DNA from: Euryarchaeota archaeon UBA242
Lineage (GTDB): Archaea > Thermoplasmatota > Poseidoniia > Poseidoniales > Poseidoniaceae
DNA: 17,805 nt
Assembly (NCBI GenBank): GCA_002499015.1
Contig: DAJY01000040.1
Location: 21,345-39,149 of the forward strand
Direction: 5' to 3'
The position numbers and the translations under genes were made by a program. Every line of letters starts with the position of its first letter. Position 1 is the first letter of the stretch. Positions 7,301 through 15,600 of the stretch are shown here, in pieces. The notes below the pieces were generated by a model. That model had not been told where the DNA came from, made no database searches, and saw nothing but the letters and a program-made list of their open reading frames with translations.

Positions 7301-10201
7301 ATGTCTACAACTACTTGGCACGACCTTGAAACTGCTGATATTTTACTTGAATTAGATACTAATTTTGATGGTTTATCACCTTCTAGTGTTAGTAAAAGGC
7401 AAGAAAAATATGGTTTTAATAAATTACAAGAACCAGTCAAAACATCTGCGATAATGAGGTTTTTATCCCAGTATCACGATCCACTCAACTATTTATTGAT
7501 AGCAGCAGCTTTAGTTGCATTAGCATTACCGGGGCATAATTCTGGAGATGCAATATTTATTTTTATTGTTCTAACTGCAAATGCAGTATTTGGCTTTTGG
7601 CAAGAAGGTCAAGCTGAGCAAGCAATGGATGCATTAAAACAAATGTCTGTTTCACAATGTGTTGTTATCCGCGAGGGTATTGATGTAGAAATTTCTACAC
7701 AAGAATTGGTTCCTGGTGACATTGTAAAGTTGGAAGGAGGTTTGAATGTACCAGCCGATATACGGATAATAGAAGCATTCCAATGCAAAATTGATGAATC
7801 GGCTCTAACCGGGGAATCGCACACAGTTAGGAAGAATCCTAATGTTTGTGATAATGATAAGATACTTGCAGAAAGAATAAACATGGCTTATATGGGTACT
7901 TGTGTCGCAACTGGAAGAGCGGTTGGTATTGTTGTTGAAACGGGTATGAAAACCGAATTAGGTAGAATTGCGAGGGATATAGTAGGTAATAAATCTCCTC
8001 CAACTCCTTTAGAACTGAAATTAGAATCGTTAGGCAAATTTCTTGGATTTGTTGCTCTAATAGTAGCATTTCTCTTAGTGTCACTAAAAATGCTAATCGC
8101 CTATGGTGATCCACAAATTGACATTTGGGATGCCGCTGTTGAGCAATTCATGGTCGCTGTGGCAATTTTCGTTGCAATTGTTCCTGAAGGATTACCAATT
8201 ATCTTGGTGATAACTCTAGCCCTAGGAATGCGAAATATGGCCCAGCATAAAGCGATTATTAGGAGAATGAAAGCAGTAGAAACACTTGGTTCGACCACTG
8301 TTATTTGTTCAGACAAAACCGGTACTTTGACTAAAAATCAAATGACTGCTCGTCAAATAAGCACTTCTTTCGGGAAATTCGATATCTCAGGTAATGGATT
8401 CAAACCAGAAGGAACTTTGATGAAAGATGGCTCAGATGTCTCCGATACAGAAATGTCGTCATTACAAAATGACCTTGGCTTCAGATTAACAGCCGCATGT
8501 TTAGCATTATGCCATAATTCTCAAATTTCAAAGGTTGATGGGCGATGGCAAGCGATAGGAGATCCAACTGATTCTGCTTGTGCTGTTGCAGGGTGGAAAA
8601 TCAATGGCGATGTAAAGAAATTCGCACAACGCCATCCACGTATCCATGAGTTCTTTTTTGATTCAGTTAGAAAAAGAATGACCGTTATTCATGAATACGA
8701 GGGTGAAAAATGGATATTTTCTAAAGGTGGAGCAGGTGGATACAAGTCTTTAGTCGATAGAAAAATAGTTGGTGGAGAAATTCAACCAATCGGGCAATCT
8801 GATTTTGACAGCGCCGTCGAGTCCAATAAGGACATGGCATCTAAAGCAATGCGCGTATTAGCATTGTGTGCTAGAAAGATGGGTGATGATGAAAATATTG
8901 ATGATGTTAATGTTATAGAGTCCGGATTCATCTACTTGGGACTCGTTGGAATAATGGATCCTCCGCGACCCGAGGTGGAAGATGCTATCGCAATTTGCCA
9001 AAGAGCTGGAATAAAAGTAAAGATGATTACAGGAGATCAGCAAATTACTGCTCAAGCGATAGGTTTAGAACTAAATATTACAGATGGGTTAGTTCCAGCG
9101 GTAAATGGTCACCAATTATCCAATTTCACTGACGAAGAAATGCTAGAAGTGTGTGCCAATACAAGCATATTCTCTCGCGTGACGCCAGATCAAAAGATGA
9201 GAATAGTTTCATCCTTACAAGAAAATGGTGAAATCGTTGCAATGACTGGTGATGGAGTAAATGATGCGCCAGCATTATCTCGGGCCAATATTGGGATCTC
9301 AATGGGTATAGCAGGTACTGATGTTGCAAAAGACGCCTCTGACATGGTTTTACAGGATGATAACTTTGCTAATATTGTATACGCAATAGAAGAAGGAAGA
9401 AAGATTTACCAAAACATACGCAACTTTGTAAGATATCAGATTTCGACAAATGTTGCCGCTGTAGCACTAATTATTGTTTCTACATTCATATTTGGTTGGA
9501 ATTTACCACTTACAGCGACTCAAATATTGGTAATCAATATTCTAATGGATGGTCCACCAGCGGTTGCACTTGGTGTTGAAAAGAAACACGGAAGTGTAAT
9601 GAATAGGCCGCCGCGCCCAGTTCATGAAGGATTACCGAGTCTATCTGATATTGCATTGATATTCTATCTTGGAATCATCATGGTTACAGGCACACTGATA
9701 ATTTTCTTCCTTGCTGGTGGGGGGGTTGAGACCTGCGAGGGATTACCATTTACCGAAGAGGATTTATCGCAATACTTTGACCGTAATGCGTGCGTGACCG
9801 GAGACTCTGCTGCAATACAAGACTGGGAGAATTATTCAAACGACAAATTTGTTTATGCACAAACAATGACATTCGCAGTTTTCGTGGTATTCCAATTATT
9901 CAATGTCATGAATTGTCGAAGTAGTGAGGATAGTGTGTTCAAATTAGGCCTATTTTCTAATAAAGCGATAAATTATGCTGTTCTAATCTCGTTTTCACTA
10001 CTATGGTTAATTATTCACAACTCGTCAGAGATAATACCTATTATCGATGTCAGGGTTGGTTCATTATTATCTACAATTGAACTACAAAGGAAGGATTGGC
10101 TGATAATAATAATTGTTGCATCCGGAGTATTTATCGCTGAAGAGTTTAGAAAATTCATGGTCCACTCACGAGTGTTTGCAATAGGTAAGAAAAGAGCATA
10201 A
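7301..10201 (+). CDS. P-type cation-transporting ATPase, type II (probable Ca2+ pump)
   Basis: The product is an ATP-driven cation pump in the cell membrane, 966 residues from the ATG at 7301, the usual length for type II P-type ATPases. The order is: N-terminal cation-ATPase domain (WHDLETADILLEL), helices M1-M2, actuator domain with TGES at 170-173, M3-M4 with PEGLP at 295-299, the phosphorylation site DKTGTLT with Asp338, nucleotide-binding domain, hinge TGDGVNDAP at 649-657, and M5-M10. In M4 Glu296, and in M6 Asn746 and Asp750 (NILMDG), match calcium site II of SERCA-type pumps. The M5 position equal to SERCA Glu771 is Ala720 (NVAAV), so site I seems absent, as in PMCA-type pumps; one Ca2+ per cycle is likely, though Mn2+ cannot be excluded. 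A late outside loop carries Cys812 and Cys831. mqnE starts 17 nt after the stop, so the two are probably co-transcribed. Confidence 0.94.
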   Translation: MSTTTWHDLETADILLELDTNFDGLSPSSVSKRQEKYGFNKLQEPVKTSAIMRFLSQYHDPLNYLLIAAALVALALPGHNSGDAIFIFIVLTANAVFGFWQEGQAEQAMDALKQMSVSQCVVIREGIDVEISTQELVPGDIVKLEGGLNVPADIRIIEAFQCKIDESALTGESHTVRKNPNVCDNDKILAERINMAYMGTCVATGRAVGIVVETGMKTELGRIARDIVGNKSPPTPLELKLESLGKFLGFVALIVAFLLVSLKMLIAYGDPQIDIWDAAVEQFMVAVAIFVAIVPEGLPIILVITLALGMRNMAQHKAIIRRMKAVETLGSTTVICSDKTGTLTKNQMTARQISTSFGKFDISGNGFKPEGTLMKDGSDVSDTEMSSLQNDLGFRLTAACLALCHNSQISKVDGRWQAIGDPTDSACAVAGWKINGDVKKFAQRHPRIHEFFFDSVRKRMTVIHEYEGEKWIFSKGGAGGYKSLVDRKIVGGEIQPIGQSDFDSAVESNKDMASKAMRVLALCARKMGDDENIDDVNVIESGFIYLGLVGIMDPPRPEVEDAIAICQRAGIKVKMITGDQQITAQAIGLELNITDGLVPAVNGHQLSNFTDEEMLEVCANTSIFSRVTPDQKMRIVSSLQENGEIVAMTGDGVNDAPALSRANIGISMGIAGTDVAKDASDMVLQDDNFANIVYAIEEGRKIYQNIRNFVRYQISTNVAAVALIIVSTFIFGWNLPLTATQILVINILMDGPPAVALGVEKKHGSVMNRPPRPVHEGLPSLSDIALIFYLGIIMVTGTLIIFFLAGGGVETCEGLPFTEEDLSQYFDRNACVTGDSAAIQDWENYSNDKFVYAQTMTFAVFVVFQLFNVMNCRSSEDSVFKLGLFSNKAINYAVLISFSLLWLIIHNSSEIIPIIDVRVGSLLSTIELQRKDWLIIIIVASGVFIAEEFRKFMVHSRVFAIGKKRA

Positions 10202-10204
10202 TTC

Positions 10205-10211
10205 AAGGTGG
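10205..10211 (+). promoter_or_regulatory. Shine-Dalgarno site of mqnE
   Basis: AAGGTGG sits seven bases before the mqnE ATG in the 17-nt gap after the ATPase stop. There is no room for a promoter in the gap, so co-transcription with the ATPase, or a promoter inside its 3' end, is expected. Confidence 0.6.
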
Positions 10212-10218
10212 AATAATT

Positions 10219-11427
10219 ATGGAACAATGGTCATCAACTCAGGAACTTGCGGGTTGCCTAAAGGACTGGCAACAGAGGTTAAGCGAATCATTAGAATTTG
10301 AGCAGTGGAGTGAAACAATCATTCCAATCGCTGAGAAGGTTGCTTTAGGGGAGAGATTGAGCATTGAAGATGGATTGATATTATATCAGCATCCAAATCT
10401 TAACGAAGTCGGAAGGTTAGCTGATTTTGTCCGTAAATCACGCTTTGAAAATTTTGCATTTTTTAATTCCAATGTACATATAAATCAAACCAACGTTTGC
10501 GTTTTAGCATGCCGCTTTTGTGCCTTTAGAAGAAGTAAGAACTCTACTGACGCCTATTCACTGGATATTGAAGCATACGTGGAAGATTTGTCGAAGTACG
10601 CAGATTATGTGGATGAAGTTCATTCTGTTGGTGGATTACATCCTGATTGGGATGTTTACTACTATCGAGACTTATTCAAAACGGTAAGCGAGAAATTCCC
10701 CCATATCACCATTAAATCATTAACAGCGGTTGAAATAAAACATCTTTCACAGTTGTCTAGTATGTCTTTTAGAGAGGTCTTGACGATACTAAAGGATGCA
10801 GGACTTGGTAGTTTACCTGGCGGTGGTGCTGAAATATTGGACGATGGAGTAAGGGCAATTATCTGTAATGGGAAAGAGAGTTCTGAAGAGTACCTAGAGA
10901 TTCATAGAACTGCTCATGAGATCGGCTTACCTTCAAATTGCACCATGCTATTTGGAACAGTTGAAACGCTGAAGCACCGTCTAATCCACATGGATAAATT
11001 ACGCAGATTGGCTGACGAAACCGGAGGATTCCAGTGTTTTGTACCATATCCGTTCTTGCCAGATTCATCGAGGCTGCCAGAAGCTCAATGTGCTACAGGA
11101 ACTGAAGTATTACGAACTATCGCAGTTTCAAGGTTAATGCTTGATTCGATACCACATATCAAGGCATACAGAATGAATATTGGTGATGGCTTGGCCGAAT
11201 TAGCACTACAATTTGGTGCTGATGATATTGATGGTACTGTACAAAAGGAATCTATTATGCATTTAGCAGGATCTACTGCCCCATTAGATCATGATTTGAG
11301 TAAATTATCCAAACTGATTGAAAATGCTGGATGCATTCCTGTTAAGAGAAATACAACTTACGAAAAATTTGAGATATTCATTGCCCCAACTCCAAAGGCA
11401 ATACGCGGTTTGAAAATGGCCAAATAA
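10219..11427 (+). CDS. mqnE: Aminofutalosine synthase (radical SAM enzyme MqnE)
   Basis: MqnE joins 3-[(1-carboxyvinyl)oxy]benzoate (made by MqnA) to the adenosyl part of S-adenosylmethionine, giving aminofutalosine in the futalosine route to menaquinone. The 402-residue product has the radical-SAM cluster motif CxxxCxxC at Cys94, Cys98 and Cys101 (VCVLACRFCAF). Other MqnE marks are NVHINQTNVC (85-94), SVGGLHPD (136-143), KSLTAVEI (166-173), SLPGGGAEIL (198-207), EIHRTAHEIGL (227-237) and ADETGGFQCF. GGLHP together with EIHRTAH separates it from the related cyclase MqnC. A tail of about 50 residues (AGCIPVKRNTTYEKFEIF) ends the protein. It starts at an ATG with a good Shine-Dalgarno sequence and is followed 51 nt later by mqnA, the enzyme supplying its substrate. 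Confidence 0.93.
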   Translation: MEQWSSTQELAGCLKDWQQRLSESLEFEQWSETIIPIAEKVALGERLSIEDGLILYQHPNLNEVGRLADFVRKSRFENFAFFNSNVHINQTNVCVLACRFCAFRRSKNSTDAYSLDIEAYVEDLSKYADYVDEVHSVGGLHPDWDVYYYRDLFKTVSEKFPHITIKSLTAVEIKHLSQLSSMSFREVLTILKDAGLGSLPGGGAEILDDGVRAIICNGKESSEEYLEIHRTAHEIGLPSNCTMLFGTVETLKHRLIHMDKLRRLADETGGFQCFVPYPFLPDSSRLPEAQCATGTEVLRTIAVSRLMLDSIPHIKAYRMNIGDGLAELALQFGADDIDGTVQKESIMHLAGSTAPLDHDLSKLSKLIENAGCIPVKRNTTYEKFEIFIAPTPKAIRGLKMAK

Positions 11428-11447
11428 CTCAAACTAATCATGAGTTA
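11425..11447 (+). repeat. Perfect 7-bp inverted repeat overlapping the mqnE stop codon
   Basis: TAACTCA and TGAGTTA are exact reverse complements separated by nine bases. The left arm contains the mqnE TAA stop, and the repeat fills much of the mqnE-mqnA gap. No T-run follows. It may be an RNA hairpin marking the gene boundary or a protein-binding site, or it may be chance. Confidence 0.3.
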
Positions 11448-11478
11448 CACCTTTCAGTAGTTGGCCCTCCCTCGCAAC

Positions 11479-12276
11479 ATGGCGCCCCATGGTTGGACGA
11501 GGACAATCGGTCGTGTTTCCTTTCTAAATTGCGACCCGTTATTCTATGGCTTGGATGAAACATGGAACGTTTTACCAGCGCCTCCTTCATGGTTAACAGG
11601 CCATTTGCTACGCAGAGATTGTGTATTAGCGCCAATACCTGCAGCCGATTATGCAAAGCATGCAGACGAATTAATATTAATTCCAGATATTGGAATTTGC
11701 TCTAAAGGTGAGGTCGGTAGTGTACTATTATTTTCAAACAAGAAATTAGAAAATATGGAATCGATTGCCTTACCTTCTGATTCGGCAACATCAGTAGCAC
11801 TTTTGAAGCATCTTTTGAAGAATAAGGGATTAAATCCAACTTTAACTCAGATGGGTCCAGATTTCGATTTAATGCTGGATAATTGTGATGGGGCACTACT
11901 AATTGGAGATCGTGCTCTCGAGAGTGCAAAGCAAAATCCTTCAATGGTACAATTAGACTTAGGCCAAGCATGGCTAGAGAAGTCAGGGAAACCGATGGTC
12001 TTCGGGGTCTTCGCAGCTAGAATCGACACTCCTAAAGAACTGATAATTGCAGCACATAATGCTCTTGAATCAAAGTTGGCTCTTTTCGAGACCAGTTCTG
12101 AACAAAGAGATGCTGTGATCAATTGGTCCATCAGCCGTTCTGAATTATCTTACGAGAGATTAGATAGATATTTTGGAGAGGTATTCAATAGACTTGATGA
12201 TGACCATCTAGCCGGATTGAACCAATTTTTGATAGAAGCATGTGAATTGACTACCGGTGCTCAATTCTGCTGGTAA
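11479..12276 (+). CDS. mqnA: Chorismate dehydratase MqnA (futalosine pathway)
   Basis: MqnA removes water from chorismate to give 3-[(1-carboxyvinyl)oxy]benzoate, the first committed step of the futalosine menaquinone pathway. From the ATG at 11479 the product has 265 residues with the periplasmic-binding-protein-like fold of the family. Visible marks are TIGRVSFLNCDPLFYGL near the N-terminus, CVLAPIPAADYAKH, IPDIGICSKGEVGSVLLFS (about 74-92), ALPSDSATSVALLKHLL, GALLIGDRAL, and LGQAWLEKSGKPMVFGVFAAR. The frame is open from a TTG at 11461, but MAPHGWTRTIGRV from 11479 fits the usual N-terminus better; neither start has a clear Shine-Dalgarno sequence. The order mqnE-mqnA groups consecutive enzymes, with mqnD in the plus-strand cluster beyond the convergent beta-propeller gene. 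Its TAA is immediately followed by the stop of that opposite-strand gene. Confidence 0.92.
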   Translation: MAPHGWTRTIGRVSFLNCDPLFYGLDETWNVLPAPPSWLTGHLLRRDCVLAPIPAADYAKHADELILIPDIGICSKGEVGSVLLFSNKKLENMESIALPSDSATSVALLKHLLKNKGLNPTLTQMGPDFDLMLDNCDGALLIGDRALESAKQNPSMVQLDLGQAWLEKSGKPMVFGVFAARIDTPKELIIAAHNALESKLALFETSSEQRDAVINWSISRSELSYERLDRYFGEVFNRLDDDHLAGLNQFLIEACELTTGAQFCW

Positions 12277-14559
12277 TCAATCATTCTTTGTCAAACGGTC
12301 AAGAGCGTCATCCATTACTTGATTATCGTTTTTCCCAGTTACAACTCTGCGAGTTTTGACGGCTGCTTTCTTAGTTGCTACTTTCTTAGTAGTAACTGGG
12401 GCTGCTTGTTCATCTGCAGATACCAATGTAGTCCGTTTCCCCGTCACAACGGTACCATCACGGCTTCGTTTAACATTAGCAGACCTTCTCCGTACAACTG
12501 CAGGAATAACATCATCTTCATCGTCGTAAATACCCGCGAGTTGGGATTCGGATTCAATCTGCGAAACAGCCTCACCTGATTGTTGTTTTTTGCGGCCGAT
12601 TTTTCTTTTTATCTCCCGGTTTTTCATCAATTCATCATGGGTCAATGATTCCTCTTGTTCCAATTCATTTTCAAAATCATTATCTTTAGTTTCATCAGGG
12701 ATGTCTTCAAAGTCGTCAAATGCAAACTTTAAATCAACATTACTAGCATTTCTAGTTCTAATATAGGTTAATAATGATGCGGTTAGCATCAAGATGACAA
12801 ATATTGCAATCCACGGATATTCGATGGTAATTTCAACAAACGTTTCTAACATTGTTGGGCTAGGTGGAATGTCCTCTAGCAGTTGCAAATTAATTTTATT
12901 TTCTTCAACCCACCATGGACTCCAAGAAGCGACCAGTGCTTGTTTTCCGTCTAGTACAACATGGATTGGGTGTGCTTCTGCTAAGTTGGCTATTGAACCA
13001 TCAGTCGCCTCTGGCTGATACATAAGCGATAATTGAAGTGGATAGAGCGCATCTGGGAACAGTGTAAATGATATCTTCAATACTATCTTTATTCTTGTTC
13101 TTTCATCGTCTATCTCAGTTAATACCATTCCACTCCTAATATTACAACTAACGATCCCATTTTCTACTTGCCCTACAGATAATTCAATCGCAGCCTTCCA
13201 AGAGTCAATGAAATCATCAGTATCCATATTCTCACAAATAGAGTTGGAGAACCTCACTGCTTCAGAGTGGCTTAATTGCTGGTCCGCTATAACAGATTTA
13301 CGAGACATGTTTCTGATAAGAGATGATTGTTGAGAACTTAATGTGATTACATCCTCGAGTTCTAACGTAGTTTGGTTAATCCAAATATTTAGATTCCTGA
13401 TATCATCTTGATTTGGCACCCTTGAACATTTCTCAGCACTTGAATCACAATTGATATCCCACTCATCAGAAATAGAATCTCCATCGTCATCATTATCTAA
13501 ATTATCTGGAATTCCGTCTCCATCTAAATCTGCACCATTTTCACCGTATCCAAGTGGTAATTCGGGCGAGCCGTATATGGCAATATTTTGAGTATCCGAG
13601 GTGACAAATATTTTCTCTGGCAAAAAGTTTGAATTTTCAATAACTGCAAAATCCGATGCACGATGGAATAGTGTCGTTTCTTGCTTGATTAGAAATGTAG
13701 AGGCTTCAATGGTAATAATTTTTGATTGGGTGCTAGATTCTATAATGTGGATGTAAGACCCATCGCTAGACCATAACATTTCACTTCCCGAAATAAAGTC
13801 GCTTTGATGAATAGCACCTCCATTTGGATCCACAGTTTTTAATCTTCCATTTTCACCCAGTAGGCCAATTATTAAGTCCTCGCTATCAAAGCCACAACCT
13901 ACAATTTCGCTATTCAAATCCCATTGTTTTCCTGTTGGGTTGCCTTGCCTATCCCACGTCAAGACTCTACCTGATTCATCACCAGTTAGCACCATACTTC
14001 CGCCATTTGAAAAGGCAATACAAGATACATCAGTATTATGCCCATTCGACAAACTGATATCGATACTTAGGTCTGACTTTCTTAATAGATCTACACCGTT
14101 ATCCGAATTAGGTACTGCCAGAACAGAACTATCCGGACTCCAAGAAATAGATTTTGTTTCTGAGTTAGAATTACTATTAATATTTACTAATTGGAGACTT
14201 TCAACATCGATTAATTGAATATTATCAGTGCGGACTTCAGAACCGATTAGTGATAGTGCCAATGTCGCCCCATCAGGAGAGAATTTAAGGTCTACAATTT
14301 GCCTAATCAATTCAAAACTTGCTAGTAATGAATTGTCTTCGATACTGTGGATTGTTAGAATACCGTTATATCCAGTCGCTACCAATGTGTTGTCAAAGTT
14401 AATGTCCACTGCTTGGCTATTTGATGATTCCGAGGGGTTTGAAAGCCCACCGGTATAGGATAATCCAGATGATGCAGCAGTAGTTGCGGGAGCAATAATA
14501 ATTAACAATAACATCACTATAGATGAGAATTGAAAATCAATCATTCGGCTTCTTAACAT
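12277..14559 (-). CDS. Membrane-anchored WD40-like beta-propeller protein with Asp-rich calcium-binding repeats and long basic cytoplasmic tail
   Basis: This is a surface protein of 760 residues with no specific known function. A signal peptide or anchor covers about 1-29 (hydrophobic 12-29). Residues 45-330 show WD40-like blades: FSPDGATLALS (93-103), WSPDSSVLAVP (140-150), FSNGGSMVLTGDESGRVLTWD (183-203) and WSSDGSYIHI (263-272). An Asp-rich stretch at 344-368, with DLDGDGIPD and DNDDDGDSISDEWD, looks like thrombospondin type 3 calcium-binding repeats, followed by Cys371 and Cys378. An extracellular region of unknown fold reaches to 575, then a membrane helix (581-600). The tail of 160 residues has an acidic part (614-637) and a Lys/Arg-rich part (690-745, for example TTKKVATKKAAVKTRRVV). 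The start is the ATG at 14559, preceded by AGGGG. It is convergent with mqnA (no gap) and divergent from mqnD. Sensing or adhesion are possible roles but not shown. Confidence 0.82.
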   Translation of the reverse strand: MLRSRMIDFQFSSIVMLLLIIIAPATTAASSGLSYTGGLSNPSESSNSQAVDINFDNTLVATGYNGILTIHSIEDNSLLASFELIRQIVDLKFSPDGATLALSLIGSEVRTDNIQLIDVESLQLVNINSNSNSETKSISWSPDSSVLAVPNSDNGVDLLRKSDLSIDISLSNGHNTDVSCIAFSNGGSMVLTGDESGRVLTWDRQGNPTGKQWDLNSEIVGCGFDSEDLIIGLLGENGRLKTVDPNGGAIHQSDFISGSEMLWSSDGSYIHIIESSTQSKIITIEASTFLIKQETTLFHRASDFAVIENSNFLPEKIFVTSDTQNIAIYGSPELPLGYGENGADLDGDGIPDNLDNDDDGDSISDEWDINCDSSAEKCSRVPNQDDIRNLNIWINQTTLELEDVITLSSQQSSLIRNMSRKSVIADQQLSHSEAVRFSNSICENMDTDDFIDSWKAAIELSVGQVENGIVSCNIRSGMVLTEIDDERTRIKIVLKISFTLFPDALYPLQLSLMYQPEATDGSIANLAEAHPIHVVLDGKQALVASWSPWWVEENKINLQLLEDIPPSPTMLETFVEITIEYPWIAIFVILMLTASLLTYIRTRNASNVDLKFAFDDFEDIPDETKDNDFENELEQEESLTHDELMKNREIKRKIGRKKQQSGEAVSQIESESQLAGIYDDEDDVIPAVVRRRSANVKRSRDGTVVTGKRTTLVSADEQAAPVTTKKVATKKAAVKTRRVVTGKNDNQVMDDALDRLTKND

Positions 14560-14703
14560 GTGCGCCCCTAATTTGCTGAAAGCATATGGCTTGAAAACAT
14601 CTCGGTTAAAACCCTTTGAATATTCATTTATTACGATTTAGTATTATGCTGCATATAGATTGAATGCGGTTGATTGATGAAGGGTATCTTGGTCGGAAGC
14701 ATT
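14560..14703. promoter_or_regulatory. Divergent promoter spacer between the beta-propeller gene and mqnD
   Basis: The 144-base spacer must carry promoters for both directions. Its middle is AT-rich (about 14612-14660), with the 10-bp palindrome TGAATATTCA at 14617-14626, which could be a shared operator. TTTAGTATTA (around 14637) is a TATA-like candidate for mqnD. No RNA gene is seen. Confidence 0.35.
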
Positions 14704-15588
14704 ATGCACACTGAGTTGCCACTAGATGCTGAAGGTAATAAGGTGGTCCGTATTGGACATTCACCTGATCCAGATGATGCTTTTATGTTCCATGCAATGA
14801 CAACTGGGGCCTTTCCTACACCGGGCTATAATTTCGTACATGAGTTGCAAGATATTGAAACTCTCAATCACAGAGCCATGAATCAAGAACTTGAAGTTTC
14901 AGCAGTTTCCATTCACGCATATCCGGAAATTTCACAACACTATGCTTTGATGAACTGTGGTGCTTCAATGGGAGAGGGATATGGACCGATGGTCGTTTCT
15001 ATGCAAGGTGTATCTGAAGATGATGTGCGCTCCAATGTAATCGCAGTACCTGGCATGAAAACTAGTGCTTATCTCGGTTTGAGGTTGGCTTGGGGCGATT
15101 GCCAAGTTGAAGTGGTACCCTTTGATGAAATAATTCCCAGAGTCCTAGATGGCACATTTATGTCTGGATTAATTATCCACGAGGGACAATTAACTTATGT
15201 CGAACATGACTTGAATGTCTTGTTGGATTTAGGTGTTTGGTGGAATGAGCGCACTAACGGTTGGCCGATGCCTCTTGGCGGTAATGTTGTTAGAAGAGAT
15301 TTGGGCCAACAAGTTATGGAAGATATCACTCTTTACACAAAAATGAGTATTGAACATGCTATTGCACACCCTGCTGACGCTCTTGAATTTGCTAAGGCAT
15401 GGGGTAGAGGAATTGATGATGAAACAAATAAGCAATTTGTTTCTATGTATGTTAACGATAGAACGATTGATTATGAAGACGAGGGCCGTGCTGCAGTACG
15501 TCAATTCATCAAAGAAGGGCAAGAACTTGGACTCATAGATTCGACTTTCAATACTAGCAGCATGAAATTTATCGGCTCTCCCGAATAA
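14704..15588 (+). CDS. mqnD: 1,4-dihydroxy-6-naphthoate synthase MqnD (futalosine pathway)
   Basis: MqnD converts cyclic de-hypoxanthine futalosine to 1,4-dihydroxy-6-naphthoate in menaquinone biosynthesis. From the ATG at 14704 it has 294 residues, the usual length. Conserved blocks are RIGHSPDPDDAFMFHA (16-31), DIETLNHRAM (50-59), VSAVSIHAYPEI (65-76), ALMNCGASMGEGYGPMVV (81-98), and LIIHEGQLTY (156-165), where His159 corresponds to the catalytic histidine described for this family. Start choice is uncertain: an ATG at 14677 (or TTG at 14674) would add nine or ten residues, but GGAAG lies just before 14704 and the family N-terminus begins close to RIGHSPDPDD. The DOHH-like gene begins 12 nt after the stop, so the two form a transcription unit. 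Confidence 0.93.
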   Translation: MHTELPLDAEGNKVVRIGHSPDPDDAFMFHAMTTGAFPTPGYNFVHELQDIETLNHRAMNQELEVSAVSIHAYPEISQHYALMNCGASMGEGYGPMVVSMQGVSEDDVRSNVIAVPGMKTSAYLGLRLAWGDCQVEVVPFDEIIPRVLDGTFMSGLIIHEGQLTYVEHDLNVLLDLGVWWNERTNGWPMPLGGNVVRRDLGQQVMEDITLYTKMSIEHAIAHPADALEFAKAWGRGIDDETNKQFVSMYVNDRTIDYEDEGRAAVRQFIKEGQELGLIDSTFNTSSMKFIGSPE

Positions 15589-15589
15589 A

Positions 15590-15597
15590 AAGGTGAT
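15590..15597 (+). promoter_or_regulatory. Shine-Dalgarno site of the DOHH-like gene
   Basis: AAGGTGAT fills most of the 12-nt gap after the mqnD stop and fixes the start at 15601. No promoter fits in this gap, so the gene should be read from the mqnD transcript. Confidence 0.65.
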
Positions 15598-15600
15598 TAA

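Noticed and set aside
9719..9725. Run of seven G in the P-type ATPase gene, considered as a frameshift site
   Set aside because: The frame stays open and the protein remains colinear with the family on both sides (LAGGGVETCEG), so no frameshift is indicated.
10219..11427. Possible assignment as MqnC (dehypoxanthine futalosine cyclase)
   Set aside because: GGLHP, EIHRTAH and the ETGGFQ block fit MqnE; MqnC has different residues at these places.
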